Position numbers and translations under genes: made by a program. From positions 1 through 21,209 of the forward strand of contig CALCFP010000348.1 in the NCBI GenBank assembly GCA_937900725.1: DNA of 21,209 nt. The letters run 5' to 3'. Within the stretch, counting starts at the first letter, position 1, and each line of letters opens with the position of its first letter. This DNA is from an uncultured Bacteroidota bacterium (GTDB lineage: Bacteria > Bacteroidota > Bacteroidia > Bacteroidales > SZUA-534). Positions 1 to 6,671 of this stretch are shown one piece after another. The notes below the pieces were generated by a model that did no database searches, was not told the origin of the DNA, and saw only the letters and a list, made by a program, of their open reading frames with translations.

Positions 1-1385
1 CCCTTAATCGTCTTTGCCTCAATGTCGCCGACATTTATCTCAACCGTAGCGCCATCATTAGGGTTGATGTTGCAAAGTGTTATTGTTACAACGCCGTCCT
101 TTGTTGAAGCCGATGCGCAAATGGCATCCGTGGAAACGCCATTGTAGGTATATTTCTCACTTACAACATCAAGTGGAATCAACTTCGCATTTTGATGGTC
201 GGCATACATCTTGAACACATAATATGTAGGCGTAAGCACCATTTGTTCATCCTTTGTCAGGATTACTGCCTGAAGCACGTTCACCATTTGGGCAATGTTG
301 GCCATTTGAATGCGGTACGAATAGTTGTTGAAAATGTTTAGGCCCATACCTGCCACTATTGCATCACGCATAGTGTTCTGCTGATAAAGGAATCCAGGAT
401 TCGTTCCTGGTTCCACATCATACCAGCAGCCCCACTCGTCGAAAATGATGCCGACCTCGTTGTTAGGGTCATACTTGTCCATAATGGCTATGTGTATCTT
501 AAGAAGGCTGTCCATAGCCCAAGCCTCTTTCACTGTCGAGAACCACATATCTTCCTTGAAGTCGGTTGCCGAACCCTTTGAACCTACCCAGGTCATAATT
601 GGCAATGTGTACTTGTGAAGCGACAGGCCTTGTGTGATGCTGTGCTGTTTTTCAGTCTTTTTCATCAGCACCTCTGTCCAGTTAGGGTCGTCGGCACTGG
701 CACCGCAAGCAATGCGATAAGGCGCTCCACCACAGAATGTCGCGTAACGGCGATAAACATCGGCATAATATTCAGGCTCCATATTTCCGCCACAACCCCA
801 GTTCTCGTTACCTATGCCGAAATACTTCACGTTCCAAGGGTCTTCCCTGCCGTTTTGTTTGCGCAACTGTGTCATCGGGCTTTCGTTCGACGAAGTTATG
901 TACTCAACCCACTCTGCAGCCTCACGCACCTCGCCAGAGCCTACATTCAGGTTGACATACGCATCACAGCCAAGCAACTCGCAGAAATCGAGGAATTCGT
1001 GTGTGCCGAAACTGTTGTCTTCAGTCACGCCACCCCAGTTGGTGTTGATTATTGAAGGTCGGTTCTCTTTAGGGCCGATGCCGTCTTTCCAGTGATAGGT
1101 ATCTGCAAAGCAACCTCCTGGCCAACGCAATACAGGAATCTTCAGTTCCTTCAGAGCCTCAACCACATCGTTGCGGTAACCGTTGGTATTAGGAATCTTT
1201 GAATCGGTTCCAACATAGATGCCACCATATATGCAACGTCCAAGGTGTTCGGCAAAATGTCCGTAAATATCCTTGCTAATCGTTTGCTCCGCCTTGTCGG
1301 GGTGCAAGGTGATTTTGTTTTGTGCCGACAACGAAACCGAGATTGACACCAGTCCCAATGTGGCATAGAACTTCAAGTTTTTCAT
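1..1385 (-). CDS. GH51 alpha-L-arabinofuranosidase, 3' end beyond window
   Basis: Secreted glycoside hydrolase expected to remove terminal arabinofuranosyl groups from arabinan or arabinoxylan. The frame is open from ATG at 1385 to the left edge: 461 codons, missing the end of the C-terminal beta-sandwich. Residues 1-21 look like a signal peptide (MKNLKFYATLGLVSISVSLSA). The TIM barrel follows, with GH51 landmarks: YGHFAEHLGRCIYGG (41-55), RWPGGCFAD (87-95), GNENWGCGG (192-200) holding the acid/base Glu194, and IFDEWGCWY (314-322) holding the nucleophile Glu317. These assignments follow from known GH51 family motifs; exact substrate cannot be read from sequence. It is transcribed away from tRNA-Lys, with a possible -7 box at 1408-1415. 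No SusC/SusD partner is visible in the window. Confidence 0.93.
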   Translation of the reverse strand, partial: MKNLKFYATLGLVSISVSLSAQNKITLHPDKAEQTISKDIYGHFAEHLGRCIYGGIYVGTDSKIPNTNGYRNDVVEALKELKIPVLRWPGGCFADTYHWKDGIGPKENRPSIINTNWGGVTEDNSFGTHEFLDFCELLGCDAYVNLNVGSGEVREAAEWVEYITSSNESPMTQLRKQNGREDPWNVKYFGIGNENWGCGGNMEPEYYADVYRRYATFCGGAPYRIACGASADDPNWTEVLMKKTEKQHSITQGLSLHKYTLPIMTWVGSKGSATDFKEDMWFSTVKEAWAMDSLLKIHIAIMDKYDPNNEVGIIFDEWGCWYDVEPGTNPGFLYQQNTMRDAIVAGMGLNIFNNYSYRIQMANIAQMVNVLQAVILTKDEQMVLTPTYYVFKMYADHQNAKLIPLDVVSEKYTYNGVSTDAICASASTKDGVVTITLCNINPNDGATVEINVGDIEAKTIK

Positions 1386-1407
1386 TTTCTTTAGTTTTAT
1401 GGTTATT

Positions 1408-1442
1408 CAAATATAGAATCGCCAAATGCAAAATGGCATTTG
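1408..1442 (-). promoter_or_regulatory. possible promoter and inverted repeat upstream of the arabinofuranosidase gene
   Basis: On the minus strand, 1415-1408 reads TATATTTG, matching the Bacteroidota -7 consensus TAnnTTTG and placing a start site roughly 20 nt before the ATG. No good TTG sits at the -33 distance. Instead there is a perfect 7-bp inverted repeat (CAAATGC at 1423-1429, GCATTTG at 1436-1442), which could be an operator for a sugar-responsive activator. The -7 call rests on consensus matching; the operator is inference. Confidence 0.4.
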
Positions 1443-1635
1443 AGTAATTCAAAAGTAAGGAAAATGGGCAGAAAAACAACAGAAAGTTTCCTGCCGTTAC
1501 ATAAAACCGACCCATTCCGGACCATTTTCATCCATCACAAGAAGCAAACAATCCATTTGGTACAATTGTAATTTATTGATATTTTGTTCATTACCAGCAA
1601 CTACACATTTTTTATTAAAAAAAACGCCAATAAGG

Positions 1636-1664
1636 TTGACAAATTCAACTTTTTTCTACCTTTG
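1636..1664 (+). promoter_or_regulatory. promoter of tRNA-Lys
   Basis: TTG at 1636-1638, an 18-nt spacer, then TACCTTTG at 1657-1664. This is a textbook match to the Bacteroidota sigma-ABfr promoter (TTG at -33, TAnnTTTG at -7). The tRNA begins 8 nt downstream, so transcription would start almost at the mature 5' end. Confidence 0.85.
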
Positions 1665-1671
1665 CACCGCT

Positions 1672-1744
1672 GACTCGCTAGCTCAGCTGGTAGAGCAACA
1701 GACTCTTAATCTGTGGGTCCAGGGTTCGATCCCCTGGCGGGTCA
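1672..1744 (+). tRNA. tRNA-Lys (anticodon CTT)
   Basis: Complete 73-nt cloverleaf. The acceptor stem GACTCGC (1672-1678) pairs with GCGGGTC (1737-1743), with one G-T wobble. The anticodon arm is ACAGA / CTCTTAA / TCTGT with anticodon CTT, and the T arm is CAGGG / TTCGATC / CCCTG. The discriminator is A1744 and CCA is not encoded. Its 3' 15 nt are part of the attachment repeat of the downstream element, yet the gene stays intact because the element brings an identical 3' end. Confidence 0.97.
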
Positions 1745-1745
1745 C
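1730..1745 (+). repeat. attL core (tRNA-Lys 3' end)
   Basis: TCCCCTGGCGGGTCAC, identical to 8305-8320. It covers half of the T arm, the 3' acceptor strand, the discriminator and one further base. This is the usual crossover region for tRNA-targeting tyrosine integrases. Confidence 0.93.
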
Positions 1746-1754
1746 TTATCAAAA

Positions 1755-1790
1755 AGTCAATTGTTTGTTAATCAAATAGTTGGCTTTTTT
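1755..1790 (+). terminator. rho-independent terminator after tRNA-Lys, supplied by the element
   Basis: AGTCAATTGTTTG (1755-1767) pairs with CAAATAGTTGGCT (1772-1784) as a 13-bp stem with several G-T wobbles and a TTAAT loop, followed by six T. It lies inside the element, just past attL. It resembles the chromosomal copy at 8331-8363: AAAAAGTCAATTG is identical in both. Confidence 0.8.
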
Positions 1791-1809
1791 ATTTTTCTAC
1801 AAAACCCCG

Positions 1810-1831
1810 TTTCTGTCGAGTTTCTGTCGAG
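1810..1831 (+). repeat. left-end arm-type repeats, 2 x TTTCTGTCGAG
   Basis: Two abutting 11-bp copies (1810-1820 and 1821-1831), 64 bp inside attL. Three more abutting copies in the same orientation lie at the other end (8133-8165). The placement suggests arm-type binding sites for the integrase N-terminal domain; the function is inferred from position and repetition. Confidence 0.75.
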
Positions 1832-1847
1832 TTATCACTCTACTAAC

Positions 1848-1885
1848 AAAAAAAAGCACTACCAGAATTGAATTCCGATAATGCT
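1848..1885 (-). terminator. terminator of the element's leftward operon
   Basis: Read on the minus strand, AGCATTATCGGAATT (1885-1871) pairs with AATTCTGGTAGTGCT (1869-1855) as a 15-bp stem with G-T wobbles around a very tight loop, followed by eight T. It lies 50 nt past the stop of the last element gene and would shield tRNA-Lys from antisense transcription. Confidence 0.85.
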
Positions 1886-1934
1886 TGACACATTAGATAG
1901 TTGTCATTGACAACTTCACAAAGTTATAAAAAAA

Positions 1935-2462
1935 TCAATGCGGTTTTAATATTCGCGACATCAAAACAGATTCACTCAATTCTTCTTTTTCATAGAATCG
2001 CATCAACCTTTTCCCGTATGGTGTTATCATTCCTTTGTAATGCGTTTTGCCTCTTTTGCGATATGGGTTGTCACCAGGCAAGATATCACGAAACATTTTG
2101 CTTTCAATTTGGCTACTATACATCACATTTGGCATCAAGACGCGGGGAACAAAATATTTACCACATAAATACAATTTGCGACAATAGAATATCAATCCAC
2201 TGGCCGTTTCCCATTTGAAATAATACACCTTGCCGAACCCTAAATTTGATGTACGCTCTTCAATTGCCACATTATACTTGACTGGCTCTCCGTTGCACCT
2301 ATACTCCAATGTCAATTGGAAAGATACCATATCAACAACAACCGAAACACTTGATTTACTCCCCCATTCCAAATATCCATATCGGACTTTTCCAGGGATA
2401 AGATAATTCAATCTTTTAAGGTCGGATATCTTTATCCGTTTACAATAGTCAATCTCTGTCAT
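1935..2462 (-). CDS. hypothetical protein, degenerate zinc-ribbon-like
   Basis: 175 aa, last gene of the element, 31 nt after the toprim gene. The middle (about residues 75-125) has the shape of a zinc-ribbon protein common in mobile elements, with a YYFKW segment, then CRKLYLCGKYFVPR, then a Y.SQ..SK segment. Several cysteines expected in that family are missing: only C93 and C99 remain of the usual CxxC pairs. The C-terminus is basic (RKRGKTHYKG). The resemblance is from memory of the family pattern, not a search. No function is assigned. Start ATG at 2462. Confidence 0.7.
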   Translation of the reverse strand: MTEIDYCKRIKISDLKRLNYLIPGKVRYGYLEWGSKSSVSVVVDMVSFQLTLEYRCNGEPVKYNVAIEERTSNLGFGKVYYFKWETASGLIFYCRKLYLCGKYFVPRVLMPNVMYSSQIESKMFRDILPGDNPYRKRGKTHYKGMITPYGKRLMRFYEKEELSESVLMSRILKPH

Positions 2463-2493
2463 AATAACCTAAATTATTTGGGAAAACACATCT

Positions 2494-3576
2494 TTAACGG
2501 CGATTGTGTTCAATTTGCAAATCAAACGCATCAATCAATTTTTGCAATGTCGGATTCTTTGTCAACATCATTTGTAAGATTTGTTCATCATTGCTCAAAG
2601 TGTCGGCAATAGTCTTGATTGGTGAAACCTGGAGTTGATTGATAATCCAATCGGCAATATCAATCTTTTGCGCTTTCTCTTCCTTCGTAGCATTCTTTTC
2701 GATGATATCCGACACACGGCATTTTATGAATGATAAATTGCGAGATGCCTCCAACCATTTCTCAAATCCATCGGCATCGGGATAAATAATAACCTTGCGC
2801 CCGGATAAAACCTTCAACATCTCCAATCCCTTCGAACCTTCTTTTGAAGATAGGTTTTGAACACTACCGACAGACAACCAAACGTATTTTGGGAAAATTG
2901 CCGAACAGATTATTGCAGTTTTTTCAGCCTCAACCAATGCGACAACCTTATCCGGATATTTTTTCAATAAGTGTTCACCAAATAGACATTGCGACAATTC
3001 CCATTCCGTTGGCAACTCATTGCGTTTTTTAAGTATGGAATGAATCCAATCCGGTGAAACTTCCTTGATGCGATGTCCGTTTTCGGCATTGTAGGCAATA
3101 ACTTTTCCGGTGCGAACCCTGCCATTTATATCGATTTGCCAAAATACCGCTTTTCTGTCATTTGTCGCGCCAATGCAATAATCCCGCATCACTCTTTCAA
3201 TAGTCGGACTTTCTAACGAATATCTGTCAATGATACTACACAGAAACTCGATGAATGTACTCTTTGCACTGAATGATTTTCGAACGTAGTCAAATGCTAT
3301 TGTATAAAGTTTTTTGATAGCCGGTTGAGGTTTCGACATATCAATATGAAAGTTGTTCCATTCATCTTTTGTCACCTTTCCAGGATTGTCGGCAAAAAAT
3401 TGCTTTGGCGTATAATGGTAGCCACAACTTTCTTGATGGTCGCAACGTCCGACAGACATATCAATTGGCTTGCCATTTTCATCGACATACAATGTGAAAC
3501 AATGGTCTTTTTCGCATTTAGGACACTTGAAACGTGTGTTCCTACCTTGATATTGTTGTAATGAATAATTACTCAT
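2494..3576 (-). CDS. zinc-finger/toprim primase-like protein
   Basis: 360 aa from ATG at 3576. An N-terminal CHC2-like zinc finger has CPKC (18-21) and RCDHQESCGYH (44-54). After it comes a toprim-like domain with the acidic motif VEAEKTA (around residue 205) and YPDADG (around 260), the pattern of Bacteroidota element proteins annotated as DUF6371/toprim. It probably primes or helps replicate the excised element together with the ATPase encoded upstream. A GTG at 3645 would add 23 residues, but those codons run through a repeat-rich dyad (3593-3645) and do not look like protein, while the zinc finger sits at the usual distance from ATG 3576. No DnaG-like RNA polymerase basic domain is evident, so primase activity is inferred. 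Confidence 0.8.
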   Translation of the reverse strand: MSNYSLQQYQGRNTRFKCPKCEKDHCFTLYVDENGKPIDMSVGRCDHQESCGYHYTPKQFFADNPGKVTKDEWNNFHIDMSKPQPAIKKLYTIAFDYVRKSFSAKSTFIEFLCSIIDRYSLESPTIERVMRDYCIGATNDRKAVFWQIDINGRVRTGKVIAYNAENGHRIKEVSPDWIHSILKKRNELPTEWELSQCLFGEHLLKKYPDKVVALVEAEKTAIICSAIFPKYVWLSVGSVQNLSSKEGSKGLEMLKVLSGRKVIIYPDADGFEKWLEASRNLSFIKCRVSDIIEKNATKEEKAQKIDIADWIINQLQVSPIKTIADTLSNDEQILQMMLTKNPTLQKLIDAFDLQIEHNRR

Positions 3577-3592
3577 TTTCGAATGTGTTTTT

Positions 3593-3645
3593 GTCCCACG
3601 TGTCCCATTGTCCCACGTGTAGGACACCGGGACAATGTGGGACAC
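3593..3645. repeat. GTCCCA repeat/dyad before the toprim gene
   Basis: Three direct GTCCCA copies (3593, 3602, 3610) face inverted copies at 3629-3633 and 3638-3643. GTGTCCC plus ATTGTCCC (3600-3614) can pair with GGGACAAT and GGGACAC (3629-3636, 3639-3645), giving a 15-bp stem with a 2-nt bulge and a 14-nt loop. It fills most of the 73-nt gap between the ATPase stop and the toprim start, in an operon whose earlier genes overlap by 4 nt. It may be an operator, an mRNA control hairpin or a replication site. Confidence 0.7.
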
Positions 3646-3649
3646 TTGT

Positions 3650-4630
3650 TTACTTTTTTAATAGCCTATCAACTTTGGACTTGCTCATTCCCAAATCTTT
3701 GGCGATATCTCTCACCGATTTGCCTTGCGCCTTTAATGCCTTGACATCTTCAATGTCTTTCGCCTGGTCTTTTTCCGAACGTTCTTTCAAATGTTCCCTT
3801 TCATCGTCAAAACCAATCTTTGTGAATTGCAAAAACGCATCATTCTTCTCAATGGAACATACAATTACATTGTCGGCATCGTAAGTATAATTGCCATACC
3901 GAACCTTCAATTGCTTTATGTATCTCAAATTTGAATCTTTTGCGCTCTTGCCTATTGCAAATACAGAATCAAAAAAGTTATACAACTTCTTACTACCGGC
4001 CAAATCATTTTGAGTTATCGACCTTGACAAATCTCGCTTTGGTGTATGTGCCAAAATCAGCATTGACAAATTATACTTGCGTTTCAATGCCATCAATCTC
4101 ATCATCAACGAACCCGCCAAATCTCCCTTCTCGGCCGAACAACATAAATAAGTAAGATTGTCGATGATTAACACTTTGGCATCGCTTTGGACTGCCGTAT
4201 CTTCAATGTTGCGAATGATAGCATCTTCAAAGTTTGTACTATCAAATTTCTCACTATTGATTGACACACGGAATAAATTGTCCGGGAATGAAAAAAGATT
4301 GCCATCATCATCGGTGTAACGTAGTTGGAATTGCTTATCCGACAACTCAAAATCAAAATACAATACTTTCTTTTTCTTGGCTACTTCCGTGGCTATTTGG
4401 ACTGCATAAATCGATTTGCCGACATTTGAATCCGCAAACAAACAACATACTTCTCCTTCATACCAAAGCGATAACCAAAGCGAATCCGGATTTGGCCGTT
4501 GTTTTGCCTCGGCAATAGTTTGATTGGCGGTTTTGACATCGAACATTCCAACATTGGTTGGTATGCCGTTCAATAATTGTTCGTTCCTTGATAAGTCGGC
4601 ATTTAGCGAATCAATAATGTTGAAACTCAT
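3650..4630 (-). CDS. RecA-fold AAA family ATPase (RepA-helicase-like) with C-terminal HTH
   Basis: 326 aa. The ATPase core begins with a Walker A variant, FADSNVGKS (65-73); the usual first Gly is replaced by Ala66, while GKS is kept. Then come YFDFELS (91-97), Walker B KVLIIDN (152-158) with Asp157, and the sensor segment LILAHTPKRD (191-200), as in RepA/DnaB-type hexameric helicases carried by plasmids and Bacteroidota elements. Residues 304-326 (KSVRDIAKDLGMSKSKVDRL) form a helix-turn-helix resembling resolvase C-termini, which may bind the element's origin. ATG at 4630 overlaps the upstream TGA (ATGA), implying translational coupling. The likely role is unwinding or loading at the element origin; this is inference. 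Confidence 0.85.
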   Translation of the reverse strand: MSFNIIDSLNADLSRNEQLLNGIPTNVGMFDVKTANQTIAEAKQRPNPDSLWLSLWYEGEVCCLFADSNVGKSIYAVQIATEVAKKKKVLYFDFELSDKQFQLRYTDDDGNLFSFPDNLFRVSINSEKFDSTNFEDAIIRNIEDTAVQSDAKVLIIDNLTYLCCSAEKGDLAGSLMMRLMALKRKYNLSMLILAHTPKRDLSRSITQNDLAGSKKLYNFFDSVFAIGKSAKDSNLRYIKQLKVRYGNYTYDADNVIVCSIEKNDAFLQFTKIGFDDEREHLKERSEKDQAKDIEDVKALKAQGKSVRDIAKDLGMSKSKVDRLLKK

Positions 4631-4965
4631 AATGTGCCTCCTTTCGTGGATATTGCATCAATGTTGAACAATGTCAATTGTCGCTTATCAACCTTGTTGT
4701 TGTATAATGGGTCGGCCGTGTAATGATTAGCCATTCTTTTGGTGTGTTTGTCTTGTTTGCGATATGCAACAAACAACAATCCCATCTTCATCAAGTCATC
4801 GACATACCAGGTGATGGAATTGCGCAAAATGCCAGTGTTAATCATCGCATCGAGGGTAGTCCCCGTCTTATAGCGGAAAAAATCCAATACTTTGGTGATA
4901 TCCTTATTTTCATCTTCCTTTGTATTTATTACTACACTGGAGGGATTTTGTAATGTCTTTTTCAT
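4627..4965 (-). CDS. small winged-helix-like DNA-binding protein
   Basis: 112 aa. Residues 23-68 (ITKVLDFFRYKTGTTLDAMI and the following NTGILRNSITWYVDDL) match the pattern of short Bacteroidota element proteins in which a helix-turn-helix reads as 'T..dA...TGI.r.si..yv..L...G.L'. The C-terminus has TADPLYNN, also typical of that group. It overlaps the excisionase-like gene by 4 nt at its start and the ATPase gene by 4 nt at its end. A role as repressor or recombination accessory factor is plausible. The family call rests on pattern memory only. Confidence 0.75.
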   Translation of the reverse strand: MKKTLQNPSSVVINTKEDENKDITKVLDFFRYKTGTTLDAMINTGILRNSITWYVDDLMKMGLLFVAYRKQDKHTKRMANHYTADPLYNNKVDKRQLTLFNIDAISTKGGTL

Positions 4966-5267
4966 TGCTTTCCCTCCAATATTTTTTTGACATCACTCAT
5001 TCGATATCTTCTCTTGCCTCCAATATTGATTGGTTTTAGATAGCCGGATTTGTTCCATCTCCATAATGTCACATCGGACACATCAAGCATTTCCCTCACC
5101 TTTTCACTACTTGGATAAGTTTCGGTATTAGAATCGGTGATTATCTGTTCCAATTCCTTGCGAGTTTTGTCAATCAACAATTGATTAGCCTCCAACAAAT
5201 CATTTAAACTGATTTGAATAATCATTCCAGGTTGTTGCCTGGCAACGTCAACTAAATTAAAATTCAT
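4962..5267 (-). CDS. MerR/excisionase-type helix-turn-helix protein
   Basis: 101 aa. The N-terminal half is a helical segment (ISLNDLLEANQLLIDKTRKE). Residues 52-99 form a winged HTH of the excisionase/MerR type: SSEKVREMLDVSDVTLWRW, then GYLKPINIGGKRRYR. Such proteins bend DNA for excision by tyrosine integrases and often regulate the early operon. It heads the operon xis-like, winged-helix, ATPase, toprim. It is separated from the integrase module by the repeat-rich region 5268-5573, where AlpA/Xis-type genes and origins of integrative elements often lie. ATG at 5267 follows an A/T-rich leader with no Shine-Dalgarno sequence. Confidence 0.85.
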   Translation of the reverse strand: MNFNLVDVARQQPGMIIQISLNDLLEANQLLIDKTRKELEQIITDSNTETYPSSEKVREMLDVSDVTLWRWNKSGYLKPINIGGKRRYRMSDVKKILEGKQ

Positions 5268-5299
5268 AATTTAAAATTTTTAATGTTGACGCTCTCCCC

Positions 5300-5382
5300 G
5301 TAACAATCAACCATTTGTTACTTCGTTTGCGTTATGTCCGTTCGTGAAATGGTTGTATTTCACTTGCGACATTACAAAAATA
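5300..5382 (-). promoter_or_regulatory. promoter and nested inverted repeats in the leader of the excisionase operon
   Basis: On the minus strand, TATTTTTG (5382-5375) fits the Bacteroidota -7 box; the -33 element is poor. The roughly 100-nt leader holds GTAACAA/TTGTTAC (5300-5306, 5315-5321) and GTGAAAT/ATTTCAC (5344-5350, 5357-5363). Their loops complement each other: CAACCATTT (5308-5316) and AAATGGTTG (5347-5355) are a perfect 9-bp inverted pair. Two small hairpins able to kiss or re-pair suggest an operator, a leader RNA switch or part of a transfer or replication origin. Confidence 0.55.
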
Positions 5383-5412
5383 AACACGTGTAAGTATTTG
5401 AAATAGTGTGAA

Positions 5413-5570
5413 TTGTGGAATCAACAGAACAATATTATTTATTGAATACCAGGCAATTACACACAAATGTCAATTGTGGAGATTGTGGGGAAATTTGTGG
5501 AAAATAAAACTCAATCTAACTTATTGACTCACAACAAATAAGCATTAATACGATTGTGGATAATTGTGGA
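5413..5570. other. candidate replication origin: six TTGTGG repeats with a perfect DnaA box
   Basis: TTGTGG(A/G) occurs at 5413, 5474, 5483, 5495, 5554 and 5564, all in the same orientation, in an A/T-rich stretch. The copy at 5555-5563 reads TGTGGATAA, the exact complement of the canonical DnaA box TTATCCACA; the others match its core. This gene-free gap (5268-5573) lies between the integrase module and the replication genes. The DnaA-box match is direct observation; origin activity is inferred. Confidence 0.6.
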
Positions 5571-5573
5571 TTT

Positions 5574-6671
5574 TTATTTTTTCGCTTTCAAAATGCTCTG
5601 TATGCCACTATCAAATTTAAGTCTGTCGGTCATAGTTGCCTTGCTCATTTTAGATTTATCTAATCCGCAACTTTCGCATATTGATTCATACCAATCTTTA
5701 TCGAACTCATATTTCAAAAAGAACATTACGCGTTTAATCTTTGCGCGCTTGCCACTATTATACATTGTCTTAATGTTGCCGTGTTCAATGCAATTCTTGA
5801 ATGTTTCAAAATCTATATTTTTGATAACCGAACCAATCAAGTAATTATACAATTCTTCGTATGGTATTGTGACTTTTGGCGAGTAAGAACGCATCTTCGA
5901 AAAGTCGGTTTTATCATCTTGTTGCTTGGTTGTATTCTTTATGCGAGTTTTTTTTCTGTTTTTCCATTCAGCATAGCAAATTCTCAAAACTTCGATATTA
6001 TATCGAAATCTTACCTTGCCATCTTTACCTTTAATCCGGCACATCGAGAGTTCAAGATTTCTACAATACATAGTATTATTCCACCATACATCCGCAAATG
6101 CTTTAAATGCGGTTTTCTCATCTTCTTTTACGATACCCTCATCAACTCCCCGTTCAATCAATAAATCAAGGTTTGAAGATTGCGGATAATCGTATTCATT
6201 CCCATTATACTCCGATAGGGGAACTCGCAACCCTTCAATATTGACACATTCATCTTGTTTGCCGTCATCTCGATGTTCATCGATTTCGCCCCACATTATT
6301 TCTGTTGGCGTTGCAAACGCAATTGGATAACCTTTCAAACGTTTCCTCAATTCATTAAAAACCTCATCTTTACGTTGTTTGGATTTTTCTATTTCTTCAC
6401 GTGTCGGCCGTGTTCTTGTGACACCGAACAGCATTCTATTGATATCCCTCAACTCAAACAGCAACTTGAATAAACTTTCACGTTCATAATACTCTTCCGA
6501 ATTCTTATATCCCTTTATGAATCCGTTGTCAGCAATATCCAAAAAAGGCAAATCACCAGTACTACCATAAACCATCGCGACAATATCTCCAATGATACCT
6601 TCGGTTTTGTGCAATTCGTTGGATAATCCAAACTTATCAAAATCAATACAATACTTTAATTCCATAATCAC
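5574..6671 (-). CDS. unrecognised element protein, 363-365 aa
   Basis: I do not recognise this protein. GTG at 6671 overlaps the integrase TGA; ATG at 6665 (363 aa, MELKYCIDFDKF) begins 2 nt past that stop and is the more likely start, so it is translationally coupled to the integrase. It is soluble, with charged helical stretches around 100-120 (REEIEKSKQRKDEVFNELRK) and 235-255 (basic, WKNRKKTRIKNTTK), and several scattered cysteines near the C-terminus. No HUH, relaxase, nuclease or Walker motif is visible. Position just before the origin-like region suggests an accessory to recombination or replication, or an exclusion/defence function; none of these is shown. Confidence 0.8.
   Translation of the reverse strand: MIMELKYCIDFDKFGLSNELHKTEGIIGDIVAMVYGSTGDLPFLDIADNGFIKGYKNSEEYYERESLFKLLFELRDINRMLFGVTRTRPTREEIEKSKQRKDEVFNELRKRLKGYPIAFATPTEIMWGEIDEHRDDGKQDECVNIEGLRVPLSEYNGNEYDYPQSSNLDLLIERGVDEGIVKEDEKTAFKAFADVWWNNTMYCRNLELSMCRIKGKDGKVRFRYNIEVLRICYAEWKNRKKTRIKNTTKQQDDKTDFSKMRSYSPKVTIPYEELYNYLIGSVIKNIDFETFKNCIEHGNIKTMYNSGKRAKIKRVMFFLKYEFDKDWYESICESCGLDKSKMSKATMTDRLKFDSGIQSILKAKK

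Noticed and set aside
615..1095. Plus-strand open frames within the arabinofuranosidase region
   Set aside because: They are antisense to a clear GH51 coding sequence with intact catalytic motifs; their translations show no family features.
1576..1779. Plus-strand open frame across the tRNA
   Set aside because: It reads through tRNA-Lys and its terminator; the tRNA explains the sequence.
1810..1831. CRISPR-like tandem repeats at the element ends
   Set aside because: Copies abut without spacers and only 11 bp long; no cas gene is present.
3577..3645. 23-residue N-terminal extension of the toprim protein from a GTG
   Set aside because: The codons are made of the GTCCCA dyad, the start would be GTG, and a good ATG lies at the expected distance from the zinc finger.
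5574..6671. Possible relaxase in the element
   Set aside because: No HUH triad, no conserved catalytic Tyr context and no mob-like motifs could be seen, so a mobilisation role was not assigned.
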